From Selenomonas sp. GACV-9 (GTDB taxonomy: Bacteria; Bacillota; Negativicutes; Selenomonadales; Selenomonadaceae): a stretch of 64,000 nucleotides of DNA. The translations under genes and the position numbers were made by a program. The notes under the pieces were generated by a model. It did not search any database and was not told the origin of the DNA. It worked only from the letters and a program-made list of their open reading frames with translations. Position 1 is the stretch's first letter. Each line of letters starts with the position of its first letter. This document shows positions 29,901-36,625 of the stretch, piece by piece. Where the stretch lies: positions 62,001 to 126,000 of the forward strand of contig FPAX01000003.1 of the NCBI GenBank assembly GCA_900116485.1, in the 5' to 3' direction.

Positions 29901-30968
29901 GCCCTCCGTCGAGGCCCTATGACTGCCCTGCGCCATCAGCTTGCCATTCTCTTCCTGATAGACGAATACCTTATCGCCTACATCCGGCATCGAGTACATG
30001 TAGTTATTGACGATATTCTCATAGGGGATCCAGCAGGCCTCCCCCTCACCCTGACTTTCATCTACATCAAAATGCACCTTGACATTCGTGCCATCCACGG
30101 CCAGTATCTTGCCGCCAAGGTATCTGCCCCGGTTCTGCTCGCGCTGCTCATCCTGCGCATCGACACGGCAGCCTTCCTGATTGATGACTTCCAGATGATT
30201 GACAAGCAGGCCCTCACGCGACTCGATGACACTTTTCATGACAATCTGGTCACGCTCGCCATTCTTCAGCGCATAGCCAACCCCCAGCGATAAATCCGGC
30301 GTATCGATAGAGGTTTCCGTATAGTAGCAGGGAATAGCCGCCTTATCCGTGTTCTGCTTTACCCGCCCGTATTCAGCAAGCAGCAGCCGCTGTCCCAGCA
30401 CTTTATCGTCAGGCGCCAGCTGTTTCTGGTAGAACGGGATATAGCCAAGACTGATTCGCAATCCCTGGCTTTTGGCATCAGCAAAAATATAGCGCCCCGT
30501 GCTCTCGGCCAGACGGCGCAGGAACTCCCAATCCGTCTGCTCCTCCTGATAAACCAGCCGCGCAATCGTCTCATCCTGCTGAATCAATATATCCGCCTTG
30601 TAAGGCGCAGCTACCTGACCTGCTATCTCGGCCAGTGTTTTGCTCTCCGACTGGAACGTGCGCGACTTCTTGGCGATATCCAGCAAATAAGACTGCGAAT
30701 ACAATACCAGTTCCAAGCGTTTCTCCCCAGCTTGACTTGTCAACTGGCAGCTGACAATGACGCCGCAGAATATCACGCACTCGCCAGCCCAGACCGTAAC
30801 CGCCTGCTGCTCGAGCCGCAATACATCCTGCTCCCCAAACGTCTCATCCATGCCTAAAAGCAGCCGGCATCTGCCATGCCATCCTGCCTGTTCGCTTATC
30901 TCTAATTCCTCGATTTTCCGATACGAAATACCCGCAAGCCGAACCCACCCCAGCGGAGTTTGCTCCAT
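23922..30968 (-). CDS. VgrG-RHS-HNH nuclease polymorphic toxin (single polypeptide)
   Basis: A 2348-residue contractile-injection effector. Residues 1-280 resemble the VgrG/gpD hub; 281-350 are an OB-fold spike base (GGKILAVDGTNVKVHFD, then MPDVGDKVFV); 375-425 continue as a DUF2345-like beta-structure (FQPGSVILQAGRQ, ISIHSNKDICFWADRDI). At 580-760 is an alanine/glycine-rich segment (MIPVVGNLMSIYDAYQDA) like pre-toxin translocation regions. The RHS shell starts at about 760 (GDPVDLVTGSFVLDITD), YD repeats run to about 2120, and the RHS core ends DPVDYYDPSGY at 2232. The last 117 residues are the toxin: GLDAHHVGQKAMM and INVPIRGHTRR suggest an AHH/HNH-endonuclease VII fold. AT content rises sharply after the core. 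GAAGG precedes the ATG. Spike, cocoon and toxin are usually split between proteins. Confidence 0.9.
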   Translation of the reverse strand: MEQTPLGWVRLAGISYRKIEELEISEQAGWHGRCRLLLGMDETFGEQDVLRLEQQAVTVWAGECVIFCGVIVSCQLTSQAGEKRLELVLYSQSYLLDIAKKSRTFQSESKTLAEIAGQVAAPYKADILIQQDETIARLVYQEEQTDWEFLRRLAESTGRYIFADAKSQGLRISLGYIPFYQKQLAPDDKVLGQRLLLAEYGRVKQNTDKAAIPCYYTETSIDTPDLSLGVGYALKNGERDQIVMKSVIESREGLLVNHLEVINQEGCRVDAQDEQREQNRGRYLGGKILAVDGTNVKVHFDVDESQGEGEACWIPYENIVNNYMYSMPDVGDKVFVYQEENGKLMAQGSHRASTEGNSDYDTPENRSLTSTNNLLQFQPGSVILQAGRQGLNTSEIVMSDAAGISIHSNKDICFWADRDITVQAAQSKTPEQHGQPAADYEQGMADYTAHGGNNIPVDMGSDAEIGADVDGLKASSAAAEPVVASGQAKACDAATGTTHATAEPSPEEGESPASGIIQATGKDAVAMQVGASRIVIAKDGVIEIKAPVFEQSGYIKGAHEIAADHMDAEQMDQVAMDVGKELLWAGASMIPVVGNLMSIYDAYQDAKEGNWGMMALDLFCAIPGPGNMAKGLKAGAKGLKAAEKFGKVGKAAVKAGEGLIKAAEVMNKVDDAIKGILKSVEHVMTGAAGIVVGTGKIVGKAADDVMKGVKDAVKSLPDVEKLRGALEGSRVAKAAKTAWKGAKEGVGKVWNGGVKKIKKLMGDPVDLVTGSFVLDITDMVFKDLGEDFVLTRCYESLYENKGQHLGSRWLISVGMCLSRRGDHITVLMPDLHLEKFCRQQDGSWQNQRGGSLALQLAETKTGYQLSVLAARKCYTFDETGKLTSLQKNQQKPVVISYQGDFIDHITLACGQEIRFTYERDKISTIKDPTGRVLRYTYEGDLLTKVTYPNRGYFAYTYDDAGRILSVKDLNGKTYVENTYDSDSRVTRQAMITGGEYVYFYDPQNRQTTYTEVHTGQRLTVHYNRQKLVEAIDYPDGTTEQRGYDAWENQVYQKDRLGRETRWEYDVQGNLLQETSPTGLVTTHTYDEQGLRIHSEDNLGDEICYTYTQEGWLQEKKTKQAAGIWQREIYTYDREGRMLSKSVNDQVTQYWYEEQSPVPSAMKTPCGDEFRYHNDEAYRLSIITSEFGSRSFGYDSMDHIVSDTDALDNEYKAEYDKMGNLLWECSPKESLNGDSRCWQYTYDGMDNPIRTKSPLGVVFAKVYDGESRLVKEIHPEAWQKATKDGEGTTYDYDPEGRRIRTHYPDGGVERCFYDAVGNLIKKVTPNHYEAQTDDGAGIIYTYDAGNNRTSVTDADGNLIEVARYDAKGRCIYQQDAGQLAASREGMTYATTYRYDLAGNKLEERKAVAEKDGEIQYSLRRWRYDIHNNIVAEKTWLTMQSATSASGLARTIWREYDAQNRCLRVTDSLGAEVRYTYNSIGKRTSETRKISGEETQYIKYAYDAAGRLLERAEKRNPKRNRKWWATTSYTYDADSNIIEIQLPDGSKIQREYDIVDRMTAETIIDSASRQQNTTRFAYDKAGNLLTITDDCGREERFTYNLMNQQTQATTSAGRTQKLVYDKEGNITERQLPQEMSYHYQYDSAGRLTAVIGTDGKPLETVAYDRAGRRIKVDTAGGSGASYAYTAAGWQTHIETKGGASQSYHYDALGNITGIIDGNGNETTYLLDSWGRITEICKADGSKENYAYDFAGNITEAVDGNGNKRTYAYDDNNQLKCITYPDGSQEQYHYTADGKLIKFQDRNGITNEYQWNVYGSLVERKAGDLRNSYEYAPNGQLIAAIAGGMDYRYTYDKDGLLLTKKASGRTLLAYTYDELGRKTSQTDITGQQISYRFDKSNQLVDICDEFDQSIVKFTRDADGAIQKITHANGMWQDVAYDADKNITSLTVATPDKLLAQNTYRYDGNGQRIEKNELTGKTLYTYDSLNRLAQAEYPTYTERFSYDQAGNRLTRTAKDIEEQYIYDVNNRLTKRTVNGQVETYRYDNAGNLLQDGNNTYEYDDFRRTSKVTTKTGIMQINRYDAEDLRHEMEENGKLVQFIFNENKEAITEETDGNITRLIRTSDLWAMEANPEKTWYHYASDEQGSTVFITDEQGDVKNRYTYDAFGNTIESEEQIPNRYQYTGQQLDPITKQYYLRARFYNPAIARFTQEDEYHGDGLNLYAYCANDPVDYYDPSGYNDCPNKKALYQVGEYNKIKGKPGLDAHHVGQKAMMKKLVKNYDFKTAPAINVPIRGHTRRLGDKGIVSRKMKGINSARQLLARDIKELRRVYPDIPNQKLKELIELNKSKYPEMRK
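25250..25261. repeat. TTGACNNGTCAA palindrome, centre TG
   Basis: Exact site in the RHS gene; codons read TTT GAC CAG TCA ATT (FDQSI). Confidence 0.8.
25289..25300. repeat. TTGACNNGTCAA palindrome, centre TT
   Basis: Exact site in the RHS gene; codons read TTT GAC AAG TCA AAT (FDKSN). Confidence 0.8.
30732..30743. repeat. TTGACNNGTCAA palindrome, centre TT
   Basis: Exact site in the VgrG-like part of the RHS gene; codons read TTG ACA AGT CAA (LTSQ), a different frame from the sites in the YD repeats. Confidence 0.8.
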
Positions 30969-31013
30969 AATGAACCTTCTTTCCTGTGTACACGAAAATC
31001 TAATCCAAATAAA

Positions 31014-31214
31014 CTACATTCCTTTTACAATTACAACCGTTTTGAACTTTTCAAAGCTCCTATCTTTTATTTCCGTTGCATCGGGTGGAATTGCATATTC
31101 CTGAAATACTTGCCACTCAACCTGCTTACGTGCTTCGTATGTATCGTGATGCAAAAGGGCTGAGCCTATCCCTGTCAAAGCAAAAAAAGCGATTGATATC
31201 ATCAAATATTTCAT
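31014..31214 (-). pseudogene. Truncated third copy of the small membrane-anchored family
   Basis: A 66-residue remnant of the family seen complete at 31227 and 32220. It keeps the N-terminal hydrophobic segment and the hallmark HHDTYEARKQ, then VFQEYAIPPDATEI, but stops after FEKFKTVVIVKGM, where its relatives continue for another 60 residues. The gap of about 45 bases from its stop to the VgrG-RHS start suggests that a recombination event which brought in or reshaped the RHS gene cut off the 3' half. It is AT-rich like its neighbours. It may be translated but probably does not have the full activity. Confidence 0.6.
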
Positions 31215-31226
31215 ATTTATCTCTAC

Positions 31227-31619
31227 CTACACCCCCTTATCATCACCGACATACAATAAACTAACTTCCACAATTGGCATGTCATATTCTATAAAAATAG
31301 CCAAATCACCCCGCCGATAGTGAACATTATCCTTGTTTTCTATCCTCTCCCATCCTGTCGACGTTAATTTCTCTTGATAATATTTTTCTATTTGTTCTTT
31401 TGCTTGACTGACTTTATATTTTTTTATTATCGTTATCGTCTTGTACTTTTCATAACTATTATCACTGACTTCTCTTGCATCCGGCGGTGTTGCACATTCT
31501 CGAAACACCACCAGTTCTTCCTGCTTACGTGCTTCATATGTATCATGATGCAAAAAGACTGGGCCTATCCCTGTAAGTGCGCAAAACACTATCAGTATTA
31601 TTAGAAATTTCATATTCAT
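31227..31619 (-). CDS. Small membrane-anchored protein, paralog 2 of 3
   Basis: A 130-residue protein of no family I recognise, with one N-terminal hydrophobic segment (FLIILIVFCALTGIGPVFL) acting as an anchor or uncleaved signal. The conserved HHDTYEARKQ and PPDAREVSDNSYEKYKT follow, then a soluble alpha/beta part with KEQIEKYYQEKLTSTGWERI. The sequence has no cysteine at a lipobox. Three copies in tandem beside an RHS toxin are what duplicated immunity genes often look like, but the copies do not sit directly after a toxin gene, so this is only one possibility. The start at 31619 has GGGGC eight bases upstream; a second ATG is two codons later. Confidence 0.65.
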   Translation of the reverse strand: MNMKFLIILIVFCALTGIGPVFLHHDTYEARKQEELVVFRECATPPDAREVSDNSYEKYKTITIIKKYKVSQAKEQIEKYYQEKLTSTGWERIENKDNVHYRRGDLAIFIEYDMPIVEVSLLYVGDDKGV

Positions 31620-31689
31620 ATATTACTGCCCCATCTACTCTAGATATCTTTATCTTCGCCGGTATATAACACGCTAACATATACTGATT

Positions 31690-32193
31690 CTAGTCTTCTT
31701 CATCCTCATCTTCTAAATAAGGCGAAATGATATGTTCTATAAACAATCCGTTCTTATCGATATATTTATAAATATCAATTATTGTACGAATGGTATAGTT
31801 TTGTTTGAACACGATATACATATAATAGTCATAGCCAAAGTGCACCTCGACATTATCATCGATTAATTTGCACCACAATTCTTCCCTTAGGATTGCTCTT
31901 GCCAGCCTGTCCACTCCGTCCTGGGTAATCGCATCATTTTCATGCCACCTCACATCATCCTCATCAAAAAGTTCCAAACCATTTATATACAAGACCAATG
32001 AAGGATATATTTTATATAGCTTTCTGATAACATTCAAGTAGCTATTTTCAACTGCCAAATACTGTTCTTTCGTCAACACCTCACCTAGATACTCTCTACC
32101 GATATCATGGTATGATATCCATTCTTCCCGCTGATAATATCCATTATCATCCCTATATTTCAAATCATATTTCGATACTCTTATGCTTATCAT
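31690..32193 (-). CDS. Hypothetical acidic protein between two paralogs
   Basis: A 167-residue soluble protein I cannot assign to a family. It starts MISIRVSKYDLKYRDDNGYY and ends in a strongly acidic tail (YLEDEDEED). The middle contains aromatic-rich stretches (VHFGYDYYMYIVFKQNY). The ATG at 32193 is preceded by GTGGGCGGA; a GTG three codons upstream is the alternative start. It is AT-rich, acidic and wedged between two copies of the small membrane-anchored family, and resembles an orphan immunity gene in size and composition. No toxin gene adjoins it now. Confidence 0.6.
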   Translation of the reverse strand: MISIRVSKYDLKYRDDNGYYQREEWISYHDIGREYLGEVLTKEQYLAVENSYLNVIRKLYKIYPSLVLYINGLELFDEDDVRWHENDAITQDGVDRLARAILREELWCKLIDDNVEVHFGYDYYMYIVFKQNYTIRTIIDIYKYIDKNGLFIEHIISPYLEDEDEED

Positions 32194-32219
32194 TCCGCCC
32201 ACTCATCCTATTCTACGTA

Positions 32220-32606
32220 TTAAATATCATTGTCATCTCCTATGTAAACCAGCCTTACCATTGCTTCTGAATTCTCTATATATACTTTTATCTTCAAATC
32301 ATCGCGCACAAACCCTATACCTTTCTCTACATCTACCTGTTTCCATCCCGCAGATTGCAATTTGTTTTTGTAATAATTTTCCAAATCCTCTCTTGTAGCC
32401 TTCACACGATATTTCTTCACAATAAACACCGTCTTTAGTCTTTTTATGCTGTTATCGCTTATTTCTTCACTATCCGGTGGAATTGCATATTCCTGAAACA
32501 CTTGCCACTCAGTCTGTTTACGTGCTTCGTATGTATCATGATGTAATAAGACTGGTCCTATCCCTGTAAGCGCAAAAAAAGCTAACACTATTAGTAAAAT
32601 TTTCAT
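32220..32606 (-). CDS. Small membrane-anchored protein, paralog 1 of 3
   Basis: A 128-residue protein beginning MKILLIVLAFFALTGIG, followed by the family hallmark HHDTYEARKQ, then VFQEYAIPPDSEEISDNS and a soluble part with REDLENYYKNKLQSAGWKQV. It is the most complete match to the truncated copy at 31014, especially over EWQVFQEYAIPPD. The ATG at 32606 uses GGGAG inside the last codons of the upstream reading frame, so it is translated in series with the PAAR-like gene and its extension. That linkage favours a role tied to the PAAR-like protein, possibly immunity or envelope anchoring. Confidence 0.65.
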   Translation of the reverse strand: MKILLIVLAFFALTGIGPVLLHHDTYEARKQTEWQVFQEYAIPPDSEEISDNSIKRLKTVFIVKKYRVKATREDLENYYKNKLQSAGWKQVDVEKGIGFVRDDLKIKVYIENSEAMVRLVYIGDDNDI

Positions 32607-32608
32607 AT

Positions 32609-33145
32609 TTATTTCTCCCACTGCGACAATACATCATCATATTCCGTTTTTCCATATAAATTTCCAATGCATTCAACTTTTCTTATACTCCCATTTACTC
32701 CAATACTAGGTAAAGATACTTTCACTTCCCCTCCCTCAGGCCCTTCTGGCCATGTACCTGATATTCCTACTTGAATACCATTTGATTGGTCTATACCTAT
32801 CGATGTCCCATTTATTGTCGATATATAATCCTCAGTATCTATACAGTTTTTTAATTCAGGTATATTCCCCTCGCCAGCCGACACTTGAACTTTTCCAAAC
32901 GATACCCCACGTCCCACACCTACTTCCCCCAAATCATATATGTTCCCCTTACGATCATAGATAACTCCCACACCAGCAGAAACATTGCCAAATACATTGG
33001 CCCCAACTGTTGCCACGCAATAATCCCCTGTCATTTCTTCAGGTTTAGGAGCAATACCCATTCCTATCATTTTTTTCAACGATTCTTTGACAAAATCCGC
33101 ATGTCCCGTACCAGTTCTATCATTGTCTTCCCACTCACCAGTATC
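32609..33145 (-). pseudogene. In-frame C-terminal extension of the PAAR-like protein, behind an amber codon
   Basis: After the TAG that ends the DUF4280 gene the same frame stays open for another 178 codons: DTGEWEDNDRTGTGHADF, then KESLKKMIGMGIAPKPEEM and a glycine/valine-rich beta-type region (VATVGANVFGNVSAGVG, YDLGEVGVGRGVSFGKV), ending QWEK. There is no good ribosome-binding site before the possible internal starts (TTG at 33079, ATG at 33070). The simplest reading is one protein of about 331 residues, a PAAR-like tip with a C-terminal cargo domain, interrupted by a single nonsense change. Readthrough, or a weakly translated second gene, are alternatives. I do not recognise the cargo domain. 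Confidence 0.6.
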
Positions 33146-33604
33146 CTAGTCCATAGAATCCCCCATACCGTCTTCGCCCATATAGCTGGAGTTTGAGTTT
33201 TCCTGTGCTTCTTGCAGTTCCTGCGCTTTTTTCTCGGCGTCTTCCTGTTCCTGCATTTTCTTCTGTACGTCTGCTGGCGGGTCGCAGAACGATATGGTGC
33301 CACCGTACATGCATTTGAGCTTGCTGTTTTCGGTCAGCGCCGGAGCCCCTTCAATCAGATGCTGCTTGGCCGTCGATTCCCATACCTTTGGAGTCAGAGG
33401 CCGGCATTGGCCGATGACCTTGCAGGAACAGTAGCCACGGATATTCTTGTTCTCGCCCTCGTATTTATGGTCGTTGGCATTGAGCAGCGGATAGCCTGTC
33501 GTCATGGAAATCACGCCGTGGTCGACAGGCAGGTTGATGTACTCCTCCCGCGAGCCTTTGTCGCACTTGGTAAAGTGATACGCCGTCATATATTCCTCCG
33601 CCAT
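33146..33604 (-). CDS. PAAR-like DUF4280 spike-tip protein
   Basis: A 152-residue protein of the DUF4280 family, the PAAR-like tip domain found mainly in Firmicutes and Bacteroidota. The family pattern is visible: a short beta start with a cysteine (YHFTKCDKG), NLPVDHGVISMTTGYPLLNAND, a cysteine cluster (GYCSCKVIGQC) and the closing ALTENSKLKCMYGGTISFCD. A charged coiled linker rich in Q, E and K follows, ending GEDGMGDSMD at a TAG. In related systems this domain caps the VgrG spike and carries effectors on a C-terminal extension. The frame continues past the stop, so the gene may be the front half of an interrupted effector. CAGGTGAAAAC precedes the ATG. Confidence 0.85.
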   Translation of the reverse strand: MAEEYMTAYHFTKCDKGSREEYINLPVDHGVISMTTGYPLLNANDHKYEGENKNIRGYCSCKVIGQCRPLTPKVWESTAKQHLIEGAPALTENSKLKCMYGGTISFCDPPADVQKKMQEQEDAEKKAQELQEAQENSNSSYMGEDGMGDSMD

Positions 33605-33608
33605 GTTT

Positions 33609-34142
33609 TCACCTGCTTTCTACCGGAGTGATGATGATTCCCGTCGCATCCTGCCGCAGGATAGCCTCCACGGCCGTCAGCGATGCCAGCCAGAGCTGGC
33701 CGCCCGCCAGCGTGATATGCAGGAAGTGACGGCCAGCAAGCTTCCTGCGCCGCAGGATAGGCGTGACTGCCCGCCCCAGCTCCTGCTTGGTCGATTCATG
33801 CAGTGTATCTTCCTCTGAGGGCAGGAACGGCACCCAGTAGAGCGGCATCGGTGCATCGACACGATTCCGCGCCTCAAAGAACTGCACGGACTTGCCGCGC
33901 AGCCTTGGCTCGAGCTTCTGCCATAGCTCAAACATCGCATCGGCTATCATGAACGTCGGTTCAAACAAGAACGCAGGCTGAAACAGCGGATCTTTGAGCG
34001 TATAGTGCGTGACAGTATCCTCGAGGCGCAAGAAACAATCGCCCCGCATGATGGCTGGATATTTCCTGCCTGTAAGTTCTGTTGCCTGTATCACATGATG
34101 GGCTGACGTATCCTGTTGCAGCCAATACCACGGTTCAATCAT
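33609..34142 (-). CDS. Hypothetical protein of the spike cluster
   Basis: A 177-residue soluble protein of unknown family. Its N-terminus (MIEPWYWLQQDTSAHHVIQ) is aromatic, and the body has PMPLYWVPFLPSEEDTLHES and a C-terminal LHITLAGGQLWLASLTAVEA. It overlaps the pentapeptide-repeat gene by eight bases and ends four bases before the PAAR-like gene, so it is part of the same translational unit. Small proteins in this position of spike clusters are often adaptors that load the tip or its cargo. That is inference from position only. Imm11-like or DUF1629-like folds are conceivable from the WVPFLPS-type region, but I cannot confirm this. Confidence 0.7.
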   Translation of the reverse strand: MIEPWYWLQQDTSAHHVIQATELTGRKYPAIMRGDCFLRLEDTVTHYTLKDPLFQPAFLFEPTFMIADAMFELWQKLEPRLRGKSVQFFEARNRVDAPMPLYWVPFLPSEEDTLHESTKQELGRAVTPILRRRKLAGRHFLHITLAGGQLWLASLTAVEAILRQDATGIIITPVESR

Positions 34143-35211
34143 CGTCTGCCTCCTGTTCTATCTGCATGAATCCCGCCTGCCCGGTCTTACAGTCGCGCAG
34201 GGTCACATTTTCCTGCCAGTCATCACTGACGCGCATCCGCTGCAAGTCGCACCGGTCAAACACGCAATGCTGCCACTTGCACGCCTGCCAGCATGCTCCT
34301 TGATACAGCCGTGTCGCGGGGAGCGCCTGTGACTCCGGATTGGCATCGCAGGCAGTAAACGTGCAGGTGTAGAACGCACACGACACGAATCTTGCCCCGG
34401 CCAAACAGCAGTCCGTAAACGCGACGCCATAAAACCGGCAGTTCACGAACAAGGCATCTGCAAGATTCACTTGCTCCAGCTGCACGCGCTCCCAGCAGCA
34501 GTCCCAAAACCTTGTCTCGCTCCAATCATCCTGCCGGATTGTCTGGCCGCGATAGATGCCCTTGACAAAATCTACCCCCGCAAGACTCCTAGCTCCATGC
34601 AGCAGGAGATCCTGCGGCGGCTTTGCCGTATATACCGGCTCCTGCCAGCCCCGGTACTGGCCCAGAGTCAGCGCAAAACCCTCAGATTTTGCCAGTCCCG
34701 TCATGGCTCCCTGCAGCAAAAGTTCTCTTACCCAGTACCGCCAATGGCAAGCCAGCAGGTATACCATCTTTTCAATGGTCTGCGGGAACAGCCGCCGGAT
34801 TTCAGCTGGCGCATAATAGCGGGCCAGCCAGCGCTGCTTGTCGAGCACCTGCTGCTCGAACGGCGTCCACAGCGTGAGCAGCCCCTTGACATCGATTGCT
34901 GCCGTCAGCCACGGCGCATGCGGATACGAGTCAGCATCGCCAAAGAACTCCACCCGTATCACAGGCTGCCCCTGATATATCGAAATGTATAGCAGCGAAC
35001 AGGTCAGATAGCGGCAGGAAAGGCTTTGCCCCGCCTGCTGGGCCTGCTGCTGCACAGCTATCGCCTGCTGCAGGATGTCAGTCATCGCCCGCAGCCATTC
35101 CTGCCGACGCTCTGCCTTGCTGTCTCCGAGCCACATATTCAGTTTTTGCAGCAAGCCTCGTTCCCTGTCTGCATAATATTCTTGTTTGTATTCATCCAGC
35201 GAAGAAAACAC
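34135..35211 (-). CDS. Pentapeptide-repeat protein of the spike cluster
   Basis: A 358-residue protein. The N-terminal two thirds are globular and helical with several tryptophans, with no clear family. The C-terminal part (about 225-345) holds degenerate pentapeptide-type repeats (VDFVKGIYRGQTI, CRFYGVAFTDCCLAGARF, CAFYTCTFTACD), which fold as a right-handed beta-helix. Spike operons of type VI secretion often encode DUF2169/pentapeptide-repeat partners next to VgrG and PAAR, where they act in effector loading; the arrangement here is the same. The start is GTG with AAAGGAG upstream, 19 bases after VgrG. The protein is unusually rich in cysteine for a cytoplasmic protein. Confidence 0.75.
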   Translation of the reverse strand: MFSSLDEYKQEYYADRERGLLQKLNMWLGDSKAERRQEWLRAMTDILQQAIAVQQQAQQAGQSLSCRYLTCSLLYISIYQGQPVIRVEFFGDADSYPHAPWLTAAIDVKGLLTLWTPFEQQVLDKQRWLARYYAPAEIRRLFPQTIEKMVYLLACHWRYWVRELLLQGAMTGLAKSEGFALTLGQYRGWQEPVYTAKPPQDLLLHGARSLAGVDFVKGIYRGQTIRQDDWSETRFWDCCWERVQLEQVNLADALFVNCRFYGVAFTDCCLAGARFVSCAFYTCTFTACDANPESQALPATRLYQGACWQACKWQHCVFDRCDLQRMRVSDDWQENVTLRDCKTGQAGFMQIEQEADDD

Positions 35212-35230
35212 TGCTTTGCTCCTTTCCGCC

Positions 35231-36625
35231 TCAGGTTATGATGACATTCTTGGCACCCAGCACGACCTGGTCTTTCTTCATGGCCAGTTTCGAGTCACCT
35301 GCCTGCAGGGTAATCCCCTCCTTGGCCAGCAGCGTCAGATTTTTCTCCGCATTCAGCGTGACATTGGCATCCGACGATACATGGATGTCCTTGGAAGAAA
35401 CAATCTTGATGCCATCGCCCTGCGTAAGATCGATGAAGATGCTCTGATGCTGGCACATGATGTAGATGCCATCATCAGTCAGCAGTATCTCCTTGCCGCC
35501 CGGTGCCTTAAAGCTCTTGTTCCGCGTGTTCTCCGGCGGCGAGGAATTGATGGAGCTGGCAGCAAAGGCATCCGTTTCATTCTTGGAGGGAAACATGATG
35601 CGCACATAGTCATCCTTTTCCGGCATGACATACCAGCCACTGCCGTCACTGCTGGAGTAGGCCGTCGAGTACGGGAACCACCAGTCACTGCCGCTGTCAT
35701 ATTCTGGGTCGATCTCAAAGAGATGCGCCTGTATCTGGTCGCGCTTTACCGCCTTGACCTGTGCCTTTAGCACACGGCCAGCGCAGTTGGTATTCTTCTG
35801 CACAGGCGCTACGAACCCCGTTTCCCCGGTCAGCGAGTACGTCATCTGCATCAGGCCGTCTGTAAGCTCAGCATCCACCGTGCGGATGCGGTATTCCTTG
35901 CCGCCCATCTTGACCTTGTCCCCAATCTGCCCATAGTCGTAGGAGTGCACCGTCAGCGCCGCAAAGTCCTGGCGCATGACTTCGTTGCCATCCGCCAGAT
36001 AGTTCTGGCTGACGCGTTGGAAATTCTTCTCCGAGCGTCCATAGCTGCAGCTGGCCGTATCGATGGACAGCGTCCGGCGCGGCGCCGGCAGGCCAAAGTA
36101 TACCAAGGGCCTCGCCACTGTGATGTCTGCGACGACCGGCACGTTGAACCGCGACGCCATGCGCTTGGTAAATGCCCAGTTTGTTTCATCCATCTGCAGG
36201 ATCAGGCCGCCGATAGCCTGGTCGCTGCCCGTCACCTGCAGCGTACCCGCATCCCCATAGGCCTGCTGCAGGATATCGCCATACCCCTTGCCCGTATTCT
36301 GATAGCTGCACGAACATTTGCGGATATCCAGCTGATAGCTCTTGTCCATAGCCTCCACCACCAGCTGGCTGTACTCTGCCTGCTGCTTGACCTGCAGCGA
36401 GGTAACGACTCCGTCAAAGAACGTCACGTTTTCCGCGTCGCCGCTCACGATTTTCAGTTCCCTGCCGTCCTCGGCCCGCGTGATATACCGCTGGCCCAGC
36501 TCCGCCGGCACCTCGCCCACCACGCGCGCCGTGCCATGCTCATTCGGCTCATGGTGGATGGTCACCTGCAGGAGCCGCGCAAAGTCAATTCCCTCCACCT
36601 TGATATTGGTATGCTGGGTGCTCAT
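35231..36625 (-). CDS. VgrG-like spike protein
   Basis: A 464-residue VgrG/phage late-control D relative: the trimeric hub and spike of contractile injection machines. The hub domains cover about 1-300 (FFDGVVTSLQVKQQAEYSQL, then ETNWAFTKRMASRFNVPVV, the signature of the second hub domain). An OB-fold follows at about 305-385 (IQAHLFEIDPEYDSGSDWWF, then PEKDDYVRIMFPS). A repetitive beta-strand needle ends the protein (ISVSSKD-like HVSSDANVTLNAEKNLTLLA). The ATG at 36625 overlaps the previous stop (ATGA), so the longer in-frame upstream reading is not used. Unlike the second spike protein at 23922, it has no fused effector. No tube, sheath or baseplate genes are in the window. Confidence 0.9.
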   Translation of the reverse strand: MSTQHTNIKVEGIDFARLLQVTIHHEPNEHGTARVVGEVPAELGQRYITRAEDGRELKIVSGDAENVTFFDGVVTSLQVKQQAEYSQLVVEAMDKSYQLDIRKCSCSYQNTGKGYGDILQQAYGDAGTLQVTGSDQAIGGLILQMDETNWAFTKRMASRFNVPVVADITVARPLVYFGLPAPRRTLSIDTASCSYGRSEKNFQRVSQNYLADGNEVMRQDFAALTVHSYDYGQIGDKVKMGGKEYRIRTVDAELTDGLMQMTYSLTGETGFVAPVQKNTNCAGRVLKAQVKAVKRDQIQAHLFEIDPEYDSGSDWWFPYSTAYSSSDGSGWYVMPEKDDYVRIMFPSKNETDAFAASSINSSPPENTRNKSFKAPGGKEILLTDDGIYIMCQHQSIFIDLTQGDGIKIVSSKDIHVSSDANVTLNAEKNLTLLAKEGITLQAGDSKLAMKKDQVVLGAKNVIIT

